A stretch of DNA of 64,000 nucleotides from Marinomonas rhodophyticola (GCF_026113935.1 NZ_JAPEUL010000009.1:516501-580500), one strand, 5' to 3'; positions 47,670-57,918 are shown, counted from the stretch's first letter. Notes: generated by a model not told the origin, from the letters alone. Numbers and translations are program-made.

Positions 47670-47705
47670 AAATGCCTTCTGATTGAGTCAGGAGGCATTT
47701 TTTTA
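47670..47705 (+). terminator. Terminator after yjdM
   Basis: AAATGCCTTCTGA and TCAGGAGGCATTT pair with one wobble, and the stem is followed by TTTTTT. Confidence 0.85.
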
Positions 47706-47884
47706 TCGCTTATGTCTACGTATTAATGTGTCTTTTGGATTGATTTTTTTAGTTTTTTTCGCTTTCTAGGGATTCTTTTTGTCTTCACAATGCATGGCTG
47801 GTTTTTATTTGCTTGGGGGCGTAAGCTGCCTTGGTTGGGTTGATATTTAGTCAATCATGATTCTTTATAAGGCGTATAGGTACT

Positions 47885-49518
47885 ATGTTTAGCCAACTTA
47901 AAATTTCTCAGCGTTTGGGGTTAGGATTTGCTTTTATCTTTGCGCTATTGTTGCTGATTGCCTTAGTGGGAATGCAGCGCGTTAATGTGATTGATAACAC
48001 ATTAACGAGTGTGCGTGATGGCGCTACGTTGAAGCAACGTTATGCGATTAATTTTCGTGGCAGCGTCCATGACAGAGCTATTGCCGTTCGTGATGTTGTC
48101 TTAGCCTCGGATCCTGCGCGTCTGAATCAAGAGCTCACCTTGATTAAAGAGTTAGACTCGTTTTATCAGCAATCGGCGAAATCTATGAGTCAACTCATGT
48201 TGGCCGAAGCTTCCTCAGTTGAAAGAGCCTGTTAAAAGCTATTCAAGATATTGAAGTCACGACACAGAAGTCGACGAAAGCCTTGTTGGATTTGGCTCAA
48301 CAAGGCAATACTACGCTTGCCACTGAACTGTTAATGCAAGACGTATCCCCAGCTTATACGGAATGGCTAAAACGCATAAATGCTTTTATTAATCACCAGG
48401 AAGAGGTCATTAATGAAGACATTGGCGTTGTGATGAGGGTTGCCAGTACGTTTGTTAAGTTAATGCTGATCGTTACTCTTATCGCCGCGGTCTTCAGTGT
48501 TCTAGTAGCGATTACCTTGATTCGAAGCATACAAGCGCGAATTGGCGGCGAACCTGAAGATGTTGCCGAGCTAGTGCAGCGAATCGCCGATGGGAATCTG
48601 AATGTCAAAATAGAAACGAATTATCCCAACAGCATGATTGGGAGTGTTCGCACCATGGTGTCGCGTTTACAACAAATTATCCTAGATGTGCGTAGTGCCG
48701 CCGATGAACTCGACATTGCGTCGTCTGAACTGAACACCACGGCAAATGAAAATAACCGTCGTCTTCGTCAGCAGTCTTCCGATACCACACAAATGGCGGC
48801 TGCCATCAACGAAATGTCGGCCTCGGTTTCTGAAGTCGCAGGCCACGCAGGCCACGCAGCAGAAGCAACGCAGAAAGTGGATCGCGAAGTAGAAAGTGGT
48901 AACACAAAAGTCAATTCAACCGCAGAAGCCATTATGCATCTGTCTGAGACATTAGAGTTGGCCGCAACAACAGTCGAGAAAGTGTCGGTTGATAGCGGCA
49001 ATATTGAAAAAATCACCGACGTTATCAGCGCCATTGCAGAACAGACGAATTTATTGGCGTTGAACGCCGCCATTGAAGCGGCGCGAGCAGGTGAACATGG
49101 CCGAGGCTTTGCGGTTGTGGCCGATGAAGTACGTTCATTGGCGACACGTACACAGCAGTCGACCAGCGAGATTAGTAACATGATCGTTCGTCTACAAGAA
49201 GGATCAAGCAAAGCCGCTGAGATCATGAACACCAGTCGAGAGCGGGCGCAAAAAACCGTTGAACAAACTCAAGAAGCCCGTGCCGCTTTGGCGAGTATTC
49301 GTACTGAGGTTATGGCGATTAATGACATGAACACGCAAATCGCGCAAACGTCAGCGGAGCAAGAGCGCGTGGCGGAAGACATGAACTTAAATATTACCCG
49401 AGTACACGAAGCCACCATGGAAAGTGCTTCTGGCTCTGAGCAAGTGGCTCAATCGAGTGAACGCCTTGCGCAATTATCGAAGAAACTGACCACAAAAGTG
49501 AGCTTTTTCAAGGCGTAA
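47885..49518 (+). pseudogene. Methyl-accepting chemotaxis protein with TarH-like sensor, frameshifted
   Basis: The chemoreceptor N-terminus is MFSQLKISQRLGLGFAFIFA with a transmembrane segment, then a ligand-binding bundle carrying RYAINFRGSVHDRAIAVRDV. A second membrane segment (about residue 195) and HAMP follow, and the signalling tip is [20 protein letters not shown]. The first frame stops at 48235; a shift near 48229 joins [15 protein letters not shown] in the other frame. The C-terminus is [12 protein letters not shown], without a CheR pentapeptide. The break is in a run of A and G and is probably a sequence error. The ligand is unknown. Confidence 0.87.
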
Positions 49519-49535
49519 CCACGCCAGCGAAACAC

Positions 49536-49572
49536 AATAAAAGGGCCTTTGAATGACAAAGGCCCTTTTATT
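49536..49572. terminator. Bidirectional terminator between the chemoreceptor and DUF3817 genes
   Basis: AATAAAAGGGCCTTTG and CAAAGGCCCTTTTATT form a perfect 16-bp stem with a 5-nt loop. Confidence 0.92.
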
Positions 49573-49604
49573 TACTAACGTTATCTATCATGTATTTCTT
49601 AAAC

Positions 49605-49880
49605 TTAGTATTTGTTTAAGACCTTCGCTTTAAAGACATAACTACCAAATGGCACTAATGACGCAACAAAACCCATCAAGGCGTGTTTTGATGAAACCCC
49701 ATAGCGAGACACACTTAACGCCAGAAGAATATTAAACAAGATAAACAAGCCACCATGAATCGGGCCAATGATGCTCACATACTCAGGCATGTCCATCAGG
49801 CGCTTCAATGGCACGGCAATGAAGAGCAACAATAGTAGCGATGTGCCTTCTAAAATGGAGATAAAACGTAACATTTTCAT
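49605..49880 (-). CDS. DUF3817 family membrane protein
   Basis: The 91-residue protein has three hydrophobic segments and the DUF3817 pattern: ISILEGTSLLLLLFIAVPLK near the N-terminus and GPIHGGLFILFNILLALSV in the middle. ATG 49880 is chosen over 49925 because the family starts MKMLRFIS. The function of this small membrane family is unknown. It converges with the chemoreceptor gene. Confidence 0.82.
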   Translation of the reverse strand: MKMLRFISILEGTSLLLLLFIAVPLKRLMDMPEYVSIIGPIHGGLFILFNILLALSVSRYGVSSKHALMGFVASLVPFGSYVFKAKVLNKY

Positions 49881-50024
49881 ACTATGTCTCTTGTGTTGAA
49901 GTGTGTTGAAAAACGTACCAAGCACTAATCAGACCCCAGAATAGCATTTTAATTTCATTCCAAGGTTGGTTATTTAAAGAGTGGAATCATGTAAGCAGAG
50001 TCATTCAGTGTGAACGCGTTTTTT

Positions 50025-50495
50025 CTATCCAAGCCTTAGTGCCATTACTGCTTTTCCGACACCGTTGTCATTTATTTTATGTACCACTTCAAAGTCATGC
50101 TTTAAATACAAATCAATATTGTGTTGTTCGCATTGCAGATACAGCGACGAAATCCCAACGCTCTTAGCGTGATGAAAAGTGTGAGGCAGGATAATGTTGG
50201 AATAACCGTGTCCACGTTTATCTGCTGGAACGAAAACACCACCGAGCCAAGCCTTGTAGTCGGGAAAATCAGGATGTTCATGGAACTTCAGCTCCGCTAC
50301 AGCCAGCAAGTCGTCATTATCATGCAATACAAAAGAGATCGGCAGTGCCGCTCTACTTTCTGCCATGAGGGTCACTTTTTGGACAATATCCTCTATTGAA
50401 GTGTTGGGCGTTAAATGCCGCCATTCATTGAAATACCACTGAGCAATCGTGGGAATGAATTGTTTTTTGTCGGCGAGGAATGAGACTGTCATCAT
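50025..50495 (-). CDS. GNAT family acetyltransferase
   Basis: The protein of about 156 residues has a GNAT fold. Motif A is WLGGVFVPADKRGHGYSNII, where R-G-x-G-x-S binds acetyl-CoA. It ends with a beta bulge and NDNGVGKAVMALRLG. ATG 50495 is preferred because GGAC lies about 4 bases upstream; an ATG 3 bases later is equally possible. The acceptor is unknown. Confidence 0.83.
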   Translation of the reverse strand: MMTVSFLADKKQFIPTIAQWYFNEWRHLTPNTSIEDIVQKVTLMAESRAALPISFVLHDNDDLLAVAELKFHEHPDFPDYKAWLGGVFVPADKRGHGYSNIILPHTFHHAKSVGISSLYLQCEQHNIDLYLKHDFEVVHKINDNGVGKAVMALRLG

Positions 50496-50858
50496 TGTCC
50501 TTAACGTTTTCAAATAAGCTCTAATTTTAGTTTTTTACCTAACGCTGTCACTGCATTATCCAAGTTATGAAACATGAAAGAAGTATTACTTGGATCAAGC
50601 CGTCTATCCAATTCAGATTTAGGTGTCTTTCGGGGTTTCTTTATAGAGGTATTGCGTAAAATTAGTTCGTTATTGAGGTATTGGAAAGAGAGCGATTTGC
50701 TAATTTATGAGTTGTTCCGATCATCATTCCATAACGATATTGAAATAGTGAGGGGTAAGAAAAATAGGTTTGAGCTGTAATTAAATTGGCATTTAATAAA
50801 AAAACATGTCATTTTATGTCGCCTTATTTGTTATGAACAAAAAGGAGACGTTTGTTTT
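50496..50858. other. Intergenic region upstream of the acid phosphatase gene
   Basis: The AT-rich stretch holds one possible 68-codon frame at 50574-50780 with no clear ribosome site, and the ribosome site AAAAGGAGA just upstream of the phosphatase start. Nothing else can be recognised. Confidence 0.4.
50574..50780 (+). CDS. Possible small hypothetical protein
   Basis: An open frame of 68 codons (begins MKEVLLGSS, ends NRFEL) with no recognised domain and no ribosome site. The sequence is AT-rich and Leu/Ser-rich. It could be noise in an intergenic region. It is listed only because no other gene covers the space. Confidence 0.2.
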   Translation: MKEVLLGSSRLSNSDLGVFRGFFIEVLRKISSLLRYWKESDLLIYELFRSSFHNDIEIVRGKKNRFEL

Positions 50859-51617
50859 ATGAAAAAAATCACCACATCGTTACTCGTTGCCTTGCCTTTA
50901 TTGAACAGTAGTGCTGTGTTTGCAGCGGATCAAGATACTGTCTGTAAGTCAAAAGAGTACAATATGGCGCTGCGTTATCAGCAACAGTCTGCCGAAGTGA
51001 TGGCACTCCAACTACAGGCTTATCAGTTTGCAACACAGCGTTTTATACAGATTTTAGCGAACCATGATTCCGATAAAAAGCCTGCTGTGGTGTTGGATTT
51101 GGATGAAACTGTGATAGATAACACGCCATTATTAGTTCGTGATGTAAATAATTGTCACGATTATACATCTTGGGATACTTGGAGTGATTGGGAGAAAAAA
51201 GGCGAACCGACCTTGATTCCAGGCGCAAAAGATTTTATCGATTTTGTTACCCAGCAAGGCGTGAAAATTTACTATATCTCAGATCGTTTTCAAGAGAACA
51301 AAGCCGACACGATTAAGACTCTGAAAAAACTGAAGGTTGCTCAAGTAAGCAGTGATAATGTGTTGTTGTATACCGAGTCGAAAGAAGCACGTCGTGATAT
51401 TGTTCGCAAAGAGCACGATATTCTTATGTTGATTGGCGATAGCTTGCATGATTTTGCTGCCGAGTTTAAAAATAAGGAATCGACAGAGTACCAACGCGGC
51501 TTAGTTGCCAAAGAAGCCAAGCATTTTGGTAACGATTGGATCGTTATGCCTAATGCCTCCTATGGCTCTTGGTCGAAGTCAGAGCTAAAAGCATGGGATG
51601 AAAAAGCCGCTGAATAG
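50859..51617 (+). CDS. Class C acid phosphatase/5'-nucleotidase (e(P4)-like, HAD fold)
   Basis: The 252-residue secreted phosphatase has a Sec signal (MKKITTSLLVALPLL, ending near AVFAADQ). HAD motif I is VVLDLDETVIDNTPL (about residue 80), with Trp-rich SWDTWSDWEKKGEP. Motif III/IV follows in LIGDSLHDFAAEF. Related proteins release phosphate from nucleotides or haemin-associated substrates outside the membrane. The usual lipobox Cys of e(P4) is absent and the signal ends in an AxA site, so it is probably soluble in the periplasm. A ribosome site AAAAGGAGA precedes the start, and a terminator follows. Confidence 0.9.
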   Translation: MKKITTSLLVALPLLNSSAVFAADQDTVCKSKEYNMALRYQQQSAEVMALQLQAYQFATQRFIQILANHDSDKKPAVVLDLDETVIDNTPLLVRDVNNCHDYTSWDTWSDWEKKGEPTLIPGAKDFIDFVTQQGVKIYYISDRFQENKADTIKTLKKLKVAQVSSDNVLLYTESKEARRDIVRKEHDILMLIGDSLHDFAAEFKNKESTEYQRGLVAKEAKHFGNDWIVMPNASYGSWSKSELKAWDEKAAE

Positions 51618-51622
51618 AGCAT

Positions 51623-51660
51623 AAACAGCCAATACGAATTTAGGTTTGTATTGGCTGTTT
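51623..51660 (+). terminator. Terminator after the acid phosphatase gene
   Basis: AAACAGCCAATAC and GTATTGGCTGTTT form a perfect 13-bp stem with a 12-nt loop. The T tail is short. Confidence 0.75.
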
Positions 51661-51674
51661 ATCGTGTTCGTCTT

Positions 51675-51928
51675 TTAGTAATGGTAACGACACTGAACAA
51701 TGTACAACTGGTTATCATCGACTTTATAGACAAGTCTATGTTCTCGGTCTATACGGCGTGACCAGTAGCCAGACCAATTGTGTTTTAGTGGCTCTGGATC
51801 GCCAAGCCCTTCAAAAGGCTGACGTAAGATATCTTTGATAAGTGTATTGATGCGTTTCAGCGTCTTCTTATCTTTTTGTTGCCAGTATAGATGATCATCC
51901 CACGCATGATCGGCTTAAGAAAAATCAT
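51675..51928 (-). pseudogene. yoeB: YoeB-type mRNA interferase toxin, frameshifted at codon 5
   Basis: The reverse strand encodes the near-complete RelE/YoeB fold: HAWDDHLYWQQKDKKT, then LIKDILRQPFEG, PEPLKHNWSGYWSRRI and REHRLVYKV, ending QCRYHY. The ATG at 51928 overlaps the antitoxin stop (ATGA), as usual for yefM-yoeB. Between that ATG and the DHAW segment a base appears to be missing (about 51915). The gene is 254 bp, so translation from that ATG goes out of frame after about five residues. The catalytic Glu, Arg, His and terminal Tyr region are intact in the shifted frame. As written the toxin is not made; a sequence error is quite possible. Confidence 0.8.
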
Positions 51929-52179
51929 TCCTCGATTAGATTCCTTTCTACTGTGTTGCCAGCTTCCATTTCGGCAATGGCTTCATTTAATCGCGCTGCA
52001 TTTTTCGGACTCGCCATTAGATACGCGGTTTCTTCATAGGCTTGGAAATCTTCCAAGCTAATCAGCACAGCTGGTTTCCCGCCCTGACGAGTAATGAGAA
52101 CAGGCTTATGATCGTCATTCACTTTATCAAACGTGCTAGCAAGATTTGCTTTAAAAGCTGAGTAACTTAACGTATCCAT
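51925..52179 (-). CDS. yefM: YefM-type antitoxin (Phd/YefM family)
   Basis: The 84-residue antitoxin represses its own operon and blocks YoeB. The N-terminal Phd/YefM DNA-binding part (LSYSAFKANLASTFDKVND, then VLITRQGGKPAVLISLEDF) is well matched, and the C-terminal toxin-wrapping tail is acidic. It overlaps yoeB by 4 bases. A repeated TTGTAC element at 52209-52220 lies 30 bp upstream of the start and may be its operator. Confidence 0.9.
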   Translation of the reverse strand: MDTLSYSAFKANLASTFDKVNDDHKPVLITRQGGKPAVLISLEDFQAYEETAYLMASPKNAARLNEAIAEMEAGNTVERNLIEE

Positions 52180-52208
52180 AATATCTTCCTTAAAGTAAGA
52201 ACTTAAAA

Positions 52209-52220
52209 TTGTACTTGTAC
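52209..52220. promoter_or_regulatory. Candidate YefM operator (repeated TTGTAC)
   Basis: TTGTACTTGTAC gives two TGTAC cores 6 bp apart, 30 bp ahead of yefM. YefM operators in other bacteria contain TGTACA cores. The resemblance is moderate. Confidence 0.4.
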
Positions 52221-52252
52221 TTATTTTTTCTACGCAAGACTAAGGGCGTGTT

Positions 52253-52714
52253 TCAACACACTTCAAATAAAGTGACTTCTACCAAGTCGGGTTTGCGCAC
52301 GCCAACGCCGATAAAGACGCGTTCGGTGATCCATTGGAAGCGTTCTGCGCTGGTTTCGAATTTTGGCACACAGCGGAAGTAGACGTCTTTTGGGTCAACC
52401 ACTTCGCCGTTTTTTATTTTCTGGGTGACGTCCTCCGAGGCGACGCGGATGGCGTCATTGTGGATGTAGATGCGTTCCCCTTGGTCGGTTTCAATTGCGT
52501 AGCGGGCATCAAGGTGGGTCATACGTGGGGAAACAATAACTTGATAGTCGGCGCCACCGCCCAGTACCTTGCCTTGCCAACCTTCCCCGGTTACTTTTCC
52601 ACCCAGAATAGGGATAATACGGCGTTCACCGTGCAGGGTGTGTCCAATCTCTTGGGGGACGGCCACTTCTACTTGCAGTGTGGCAAAGAATTTAAGTTCG
52701 GGAGCGTGTTGCAT
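52253..52714 (-). CDS. DUF3237 family protein
   Basis: The 153-residue protein matches DUF3237 (UPF0311): PELKFFATLQVEVAVPQEIG, GEGWQGKVLGGGADYQV and DARYAIETDQGERIYIHNDA. It is predicted to be a beta-barrel fold of unknown function, often near aromatic or carboxylate catabolism genes. It diverges from a LysR gene with 99 bp between starts, so that regulator may control it. Confidence 0.85.
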   Translation of the reverse strand: MQHAPELKFFATLQVEVAVPQEIGHTLHGERRIIPILGGKVTGEGWQGKVLGGGADYQVIVSPRMTHLDARYAIETDQGERIYIHNDAIRVASEDVTQKIKNGEVVDPKDVYFRCVPKFETSAERFQWITERVFIGVGVRKPDLVEVTLFEVC

Positions 52715-52813
52715 AAATCACCTCTTTGTTTTTGTTGTTGAACGGTATTTAGTTAGTATTATTGTTACTTATAGCTCGTATCGATACACGATCATTCCAC
52801 AGGGCCTCTTTTT

Positions 52814-53749
52814 ATGAAAACCGATAAAAGCACGTTGTCTCGCTTGCCCTTGCAATCCCTGCGTCACCTTGAAGCTGTCGTTCGGCTGGGTAGCTTTGAA
52901 GCGGCGGCTCGTGAACTAAGTGTGACACCGGGGGCGGTGAGTCAGCAAATTCGTCGGCTTGAGGATCGCCTTGAAGTAGCTCTGTTTCAACGCCTTGGCA
53001 ATCGCTCCAAAGCCAACCACATTGCTGTGGAACTGGCTAAGGCGTTACAAGCAGCGTTCTTAATGATCGAAGAAGCCATTGAGACGAACATCGGTCATAA
53101 AGAGCGCAGTTCGGTGCAGATCCACCTTTATCAAACGTGGGCGAATCGCTGGTTGATCCCGCGTATTGAGACCTTTGCACAAAGCCATCCTGATATTTCC
53201 GTGGAGTTCGAGACGGGCGTTGTTTTACCGCAAAGCGATTATGACTTGGCGTTAAGTATGTCTTTGGAAATACCGTCCGACACGGAAAAGTCGCCGTTGT
53301 TTACTCCTCATTTGTGCCCTGTGTGTACTCCGGCGATGGCGGATCGGATTCAAACAGCCGAAGATATTTTAAGCTTGCCAAGAATCGCCTCCAGCAACCG
53401 TTTGGATGACTGGGGAACATGGTTGAAAGCCGCCAATTTGTCTTCCGACGAGCGCAAGCCGATCATGGTTTTTCCTAACTCCACTTTGGTGTATGAAGCT
53501 GCTTTATCCGGGGCTGGCGTGGCTATTGCGCAATTGGAGCTGGTCTTGGCAGATTTGGAGTCAGGACGCTTGGTGCGCCCTTCGTCCATTGTGACAAATC
53601 ACATTCATCCGATTAATCTGGTGCGTCGTACTGGTTTTCGTGTGAGCCCTGCCATTGCACAATTCACCGATTGGCTGACCAAGGAAGCCACTGTTTTACG
53701 AGACAGAACAGAAGCGTATTTGCGTCAATCCCACTCTGATTTAAAGTAA
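52814..53749 (+). CDS. LysR-family transcriptional regulator (GcvA-like)
   Basis: The 311-residue regulator has an N-terminal helix-turn-helix (GSFEAAARELSVTPGAVSQQ) and a C-terminal substrate domain. The N-terminus PLQSLRHLEAVVRLGS fits the GcvA-like LysR group. It is divergent from the DUF3237 gene. It converges with the hydrolase gene of the tricarboxylate transporter cluster, 3 bp after corrected ends, so either target is possible. Confidence 0.92.
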   Translation: MKTDKSTLSRLPLQSLRHLEAVVRLGSFEAAARELSVTPGAVSQQIRRLEDRLEVALFQRLGNRSKANHIAVELAKALQAAFLMIEEAIETNIGHKERSSVQIHLYQTWANRWLIPRIETFAQSHPDISVEFETGVVLPQSDYDLALSMSLEIPSDTEKSPLFTPHLCPVCTPAMADRIQTAEDILSLPRIASSNRLDDWGTWLKAANLSSDERKPIMVFPNSTLVYEAALSGAGVAIAQLELVLADLESGRLVRPSSIVTNHIHPINLVRRTGFRVSPAIAQFTDWLTKEATVLRDRTEAYLRQSHSDLK

Positions 53750-53752
53750 TAG

Positions 53753-54615
53753 CTACGCCGTTACTCGCTTAATAAAAGCGATAATTTCATCTGATACAGG
53801 AGCGGTCCTAAAGGCTTCTGCACCGTGACCCACACCGGGACAACTTTCACTGTGACTTCGGTGCCAGCGTCAATGAGCAGCTCGGCAAAGTTCGTGGTTT
53901 GTCGCCATGGCAAGACAATATCTTCATGGCCATGCATCAATAACATGGGCGGCAAACCTGAACGAACATAGCTTGATGGGCTGATTTTTTTCAGCAAATC
54001 TGGGCGTTGTGCTGGTGGCTCGCCAAACATTTTACCAAGTGGTGAATCGATGCTGGTGTGATCAATTTCCATTGCGTCTTGGTCTGCGATCATGTCAGCT
54101 AGATTGTAAGCGCCATAAATGCCCACGACACCACGAGGTTTTAATTCTGGCACTGGGTGGAAGTCTGCTTCGCTGGTTGCCAAACACGCCAATGATGCTA
54201 AGTGTGCACCCGCCGACGTACCTGTTAATACCATACGGTCCACATCGATTTGGTACTCTTTGGCATGTTCAATAAGGTGGCGGATACCGTCGTTTGCGTC
54301 TTGTACCTGTGCTGGGAATTGTGCGTGCTGAGCCAAACGGTAACCGATACTGACGAGCGCAAAGCCTTGTTCTAGTGCAAACATTAAACGCACGGCTTGT
54401 TTGTCTCGACGTGACCAAGCGCCAGGGTGAAAGAAGACCACCACAGGCAGTGGGCCTGTTGCTCCTTCGGGAATATACACATCATAAGCTTGGCGCTCAT
54501 GAGGTCCAAAGCTTACATCGCGAATGACTCGAACCCCCTTTGGTACTTCTGGAAGTGGAATGGGGGTGCCGTTGTGCTGGCGAGGTGCGGAATGTTGTTG
54601 ATCGGACTGTGTCAT
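53753..54615 (-). pseudogene. Alpha/beta hydrolase (esterase/carboxylesterase family), frameshifted near the C-terminus
   Basis: The serine hydrolase has the oxyanion region VVVFFHPGAWSRRDKQ and the nucleophile elbow LTGTSAGAHLA, with the catalytic Asp region LLMHGHEDIVLPWRQT. The in-frame ORF ends at 53761 with a garbled tail. The expected catalytic His segment GVGHGAEAF, then PVSDEIIAFIKRVTA*, is one frame over, to 53753. The break is near 53841. It lies in an operon with the tricarboxylate-type transporter, so it may hydrolyse an ester or lactone of the imported compound. Confidence 0.85.
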
Positions 54616-54677
54616 GAGAAGCTGCTCCTAGCGTGAAAATGAGTCTCCGTAGCGCTTAGAGCCACGGAGCAGATCTA

Positions 54678-55749
54678 TTAACGAGAAATATTGAAATTAA
54701 CTTTGTCTTTGAACCATTTCGCTAGCCAGTCATAGGCTTCTTTGTTCAAAGGCTTAACAGAACCCCAAAGTGCACGGGCATCCTCACCCACATAAAGCTC
54801 GTAGCCTCCTAAGAATTTCTCTGTTGTATGACGGAAGTCTTTATTTTTCACTACTTTTGCAAAGGCTTTGTCATAGGTAGCCAGCACTTCTGGGCTAACA
54901 GAGGAAGGCAATGTAACCACTTTGCCTGTAGTGATGGCGGCCGCCGTTAAGCCATAGTAGGCATCGTAAGCTGGGCCAGTCAGAGGCTTACCGTGTACTT
55001 CTTCGTACAGTTCTAAGAAAGTCGGAATGTTGGGGAAATTTGGATCACGAACAATTTTGCCATGAGGATCAATGATGCCAGACGCCATCAATGGAATGGC
55101 TTTACCCTGATCGACCAACGGCTGTACTGAGTTGGCATAGGCTGCGGTTGTTTGATGGTCTACAGTGAATTCACCACGTTCAAAGCCAATACGACTGGCA
55201 CCACGCTCAAGTCCCCAAACAGACTTAATTTTCACACCTAATAGATCAAACATGAGCACGGTGAGAACGTCGGCTGAGTTTTGGCGGCCACCGCCAAAAG
55301 TTAACTCATCATCTAAGACTGCCTCGATGTCCCCTGGGCCTTTCGCACCAGTTTCTGGGGAAACGTACAGAATAGGTGCCATAGGCGCAATAAAAACAGG
55401 TGTTAGGTCATCTATGTCAAAGCGGATTTGGCGATCTTTCAGCGTGCTGGCGATAAACAGAGAAGACGACATAGATATAATGTCTGTACCATCTGATTTG
55501 GCGCTACGTGCAAAACGGTTCGTAGAAGGGATACCGCCACCACCGCTCGTTACGAATCAGAATCGTCGGCTTGCCCGGTAGCGCATCGCTAAGATAAGGC
55601 GTAAGCGCACGAATTAGAGTGTCACTCCCACCCCCTTCACTGAACGGCACAGTGGCATTAATACGGTCGAAATGTACATCACTTGCTAGCGCTGGCAGCG
55701 AAAAGCCAACGGTCAGTGCAGTTGCCATCACAATTGATTTTACTATCAT
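54678..55749 (-). pseudogene. Tripartite tricarboxylate transporter substrate-binding protein TctC, frameshifted
   Basis: This is the periplasmic Bug-type receptor, with a signal peptide ending LPALASDV. The mature start has FDRINATVPFSEGGGSDTLI, typical of TctC, and the chain continues GDIEAVLDDELTFGGGRQNS. The frame breaks near 55548 (GGGG-rich region) and resumes in the IPSTNRFARSAKSDGTD segment. The C-terminus YDWLAKWFKDKVNFNISR is complete. The substrate is probably a carboxylate; TctC cannot be assigned more precisely by eye. The fused permease gene lies 14 bp upstream. Confidence 0.85.
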
Positions 55750-55763
55750 TTTTATTCTCCAAA

Positions 55764-57707
55764 TCAGAAGTAATCCCAAGGGTTAAGGGAAAGAACCCAA
55801 CCATCCGGTAGATAAGTGCCAGCTTGGAAAGTGAGGAACAGGTAAATCCCCATAATTCCAACGATACCGAGCGCAATGGCCCAGATTCGCGCTTTGGCTT
55901 CTACGTAAAGGAAAGCAGCCATAAATAGGCTAGCGCCAGCAAAGAAGCCGAAGCACACCATTGACACAATGGCCCCAGTTACCCAGCTGGCGGTTCTAAC
56001 AAAGGAAACCGAATAAGGTTCATCGGTGACCAAACTGTCATCCATGGCCGAAGGTGCACCACGGGCGACTTGTATCAAACACCAAAGCGCTGCCAGCAAG
56101 CCAATGCCTGCAACGACTTGGGGAAACATACGGCCTAAAGGCAGCATGTCAGACACCATCCATAAAGCCCCCGAAAAGGTCACGGTAAACAGCGCTGGCA
56201 AGACGATTTGAGTAGGACGGGTTCGTTTCAGTTCAGGGTTCACTTTTTGATTGCGTGAGGTGATATAGGCGCTCATAACGGATCTTACGATCACCAAAGC
56301 TACAATCAGCGACAACACCAGCACGATAGGACGCGTGAAGAAGTCCCCAATGCTGTAAAGTTGCGTCACCTGATACAAGGTTTTTTCAAGGTTTTCTTGC
56401 AGCACAAACCCAATTAGGAATGCAGGGCGAGAGAAACCAAAGCGCTTCATCGCCACACCAAGCATGCCGAACGCCAACACCATGAGAATATCGCGAGGGT
56501 CGCGGTTTACTTGTAGCGTGGCAAACGAAATAGCCACAATTAGGAAGGGGGCTAACCAAGAGAAAGGAATCTGAGTTAGTTTGGCAAGATGGCGAGCAAA
56601 CAAGAAGCACATCCCCGCACCAATAATATTGGCTAGAGCTAATGCCCAGATCATTAGGTAAGTGATGTTGATGTCCGCACCAAGCATGGCTGACCCGGTT
56701 GAATGCCGATCATGATCAGTGCTGACAATAGCAAGGCCGTTGTGCCGGAACCGGGCACGCCAAATAGCATAGTCGGCACTAAGGCTCCACCTAGCACGGC
56801 GTTGTTGGAGCTTTCTACACCGATGACGCCACGTACATCGCCTTTACCGAATTGGCTTTTGTCTTTTGCTGAACGCACGGTTTGACCATAAACGATCCAG
56901 TCAACAACAGCCCCAGCAACCCCTGGCATCGCCCCGATAAGACAACCCACCGCGGCTGAGCGTAAAACAATCCACTTGTTGTTTAAAACGTCCAAAATAC
57001 CTTGTTTGGTGCCGTGGCCGATGGTTGGACGTTCAGAAATACTGCGGTTGCGCTGAATCAAATCGACAATTTCTGGTACGACGAATATACCGATTACACA
57101 GGCAATCAGCGACAAGCCATCACCAAGGTAGAAAATACCGAAATCAAGACGTTGTTCACCCGTTGCAGGGGCGTAGCCAATAGAAGCGACAATCATGCCG
57201 AAAGCACAAATAACGACCCCTTTGGTGATGCTCCGACCAGACAAAGCAATGACACTGGCAACCCCGAAAATAATCATCATCAGGATTTCAGGAAGGCCAA
57301 AGTAGAGAATAAATTGACGCGCAAATTGCAGCGTAATTGTGAGAACGAGGTACCCCAAATAGACCGCCGAATACGGAGCTTAGAAAGCCTGCGGATAAAG
57401 CGCGAGCGGCTTGCCCTTTTTTAGCCATGGGAAAGCCATCTAATACGGTGGCTTGAGAAGAAGCGGAACCCGGCACGCCGAGTAACACAGAAGTGATGGT
57501 GTCGCCTGTATTCACCGTGGCCAACATGCCCATAATCATAGCGATTGCGGCATTAGGATCCATTCCGTAAATAAAGGGAATGAGCAGCGACAAACCAGCA
57601 GCACCGCCTAGCGCGGGCAGAATCCCTACAAAAAGCCCCAGTAGCGCACCGCCAAACAAATAGACGAGCGTGGACAGGGAAAAAACGTTTAATAGAGCAT
57701 CATACAT
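55764..57707 (-). pseudogene. Fused TctA-TctB tricarboxylate transporter permease, two frameshifts
   Basis: The N-terminal TctA permease begins LVYLFGGALLGLFVGILPALGG, with the glycine-rich SVLLGVPGSASSQATVLDGF, and later LGGALVPTMLFGVPGSGTTA (the second family repeat). After the TctA end (FVLQENLEKTLYQV) the same frame runs into a TctB-like domain of four hydrophobic segments to NPWDYF. Normally tctB is a separate gene. Frame breaks occur near 57340 and near 56690, and three frames are needed. The joins are clean, so two sequence errors would restore a roughly 645-residue fusion. It is followed by TctC, 14 bp away. Confidence 0.85.
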
Positions 57708-57918
57708 TATTTTTATTACTCCAAGTATTGCCTGAACTTAGGATAAAACCATGATAAGTAAAAACTAAGCATTAGTTACAGTCATCTTTTCTAACACAAG
57801 CAATAGTTTTTCTATTGCTATAGAAGATGGGGCAAAGTCATTTTGAGCCGTGTTTTAGGTTGAAAAAGCGAAAAGTATGGCGGTTAAGTGAGCCAATTAA
57901 TGTCCAAAGAGAAGATAC

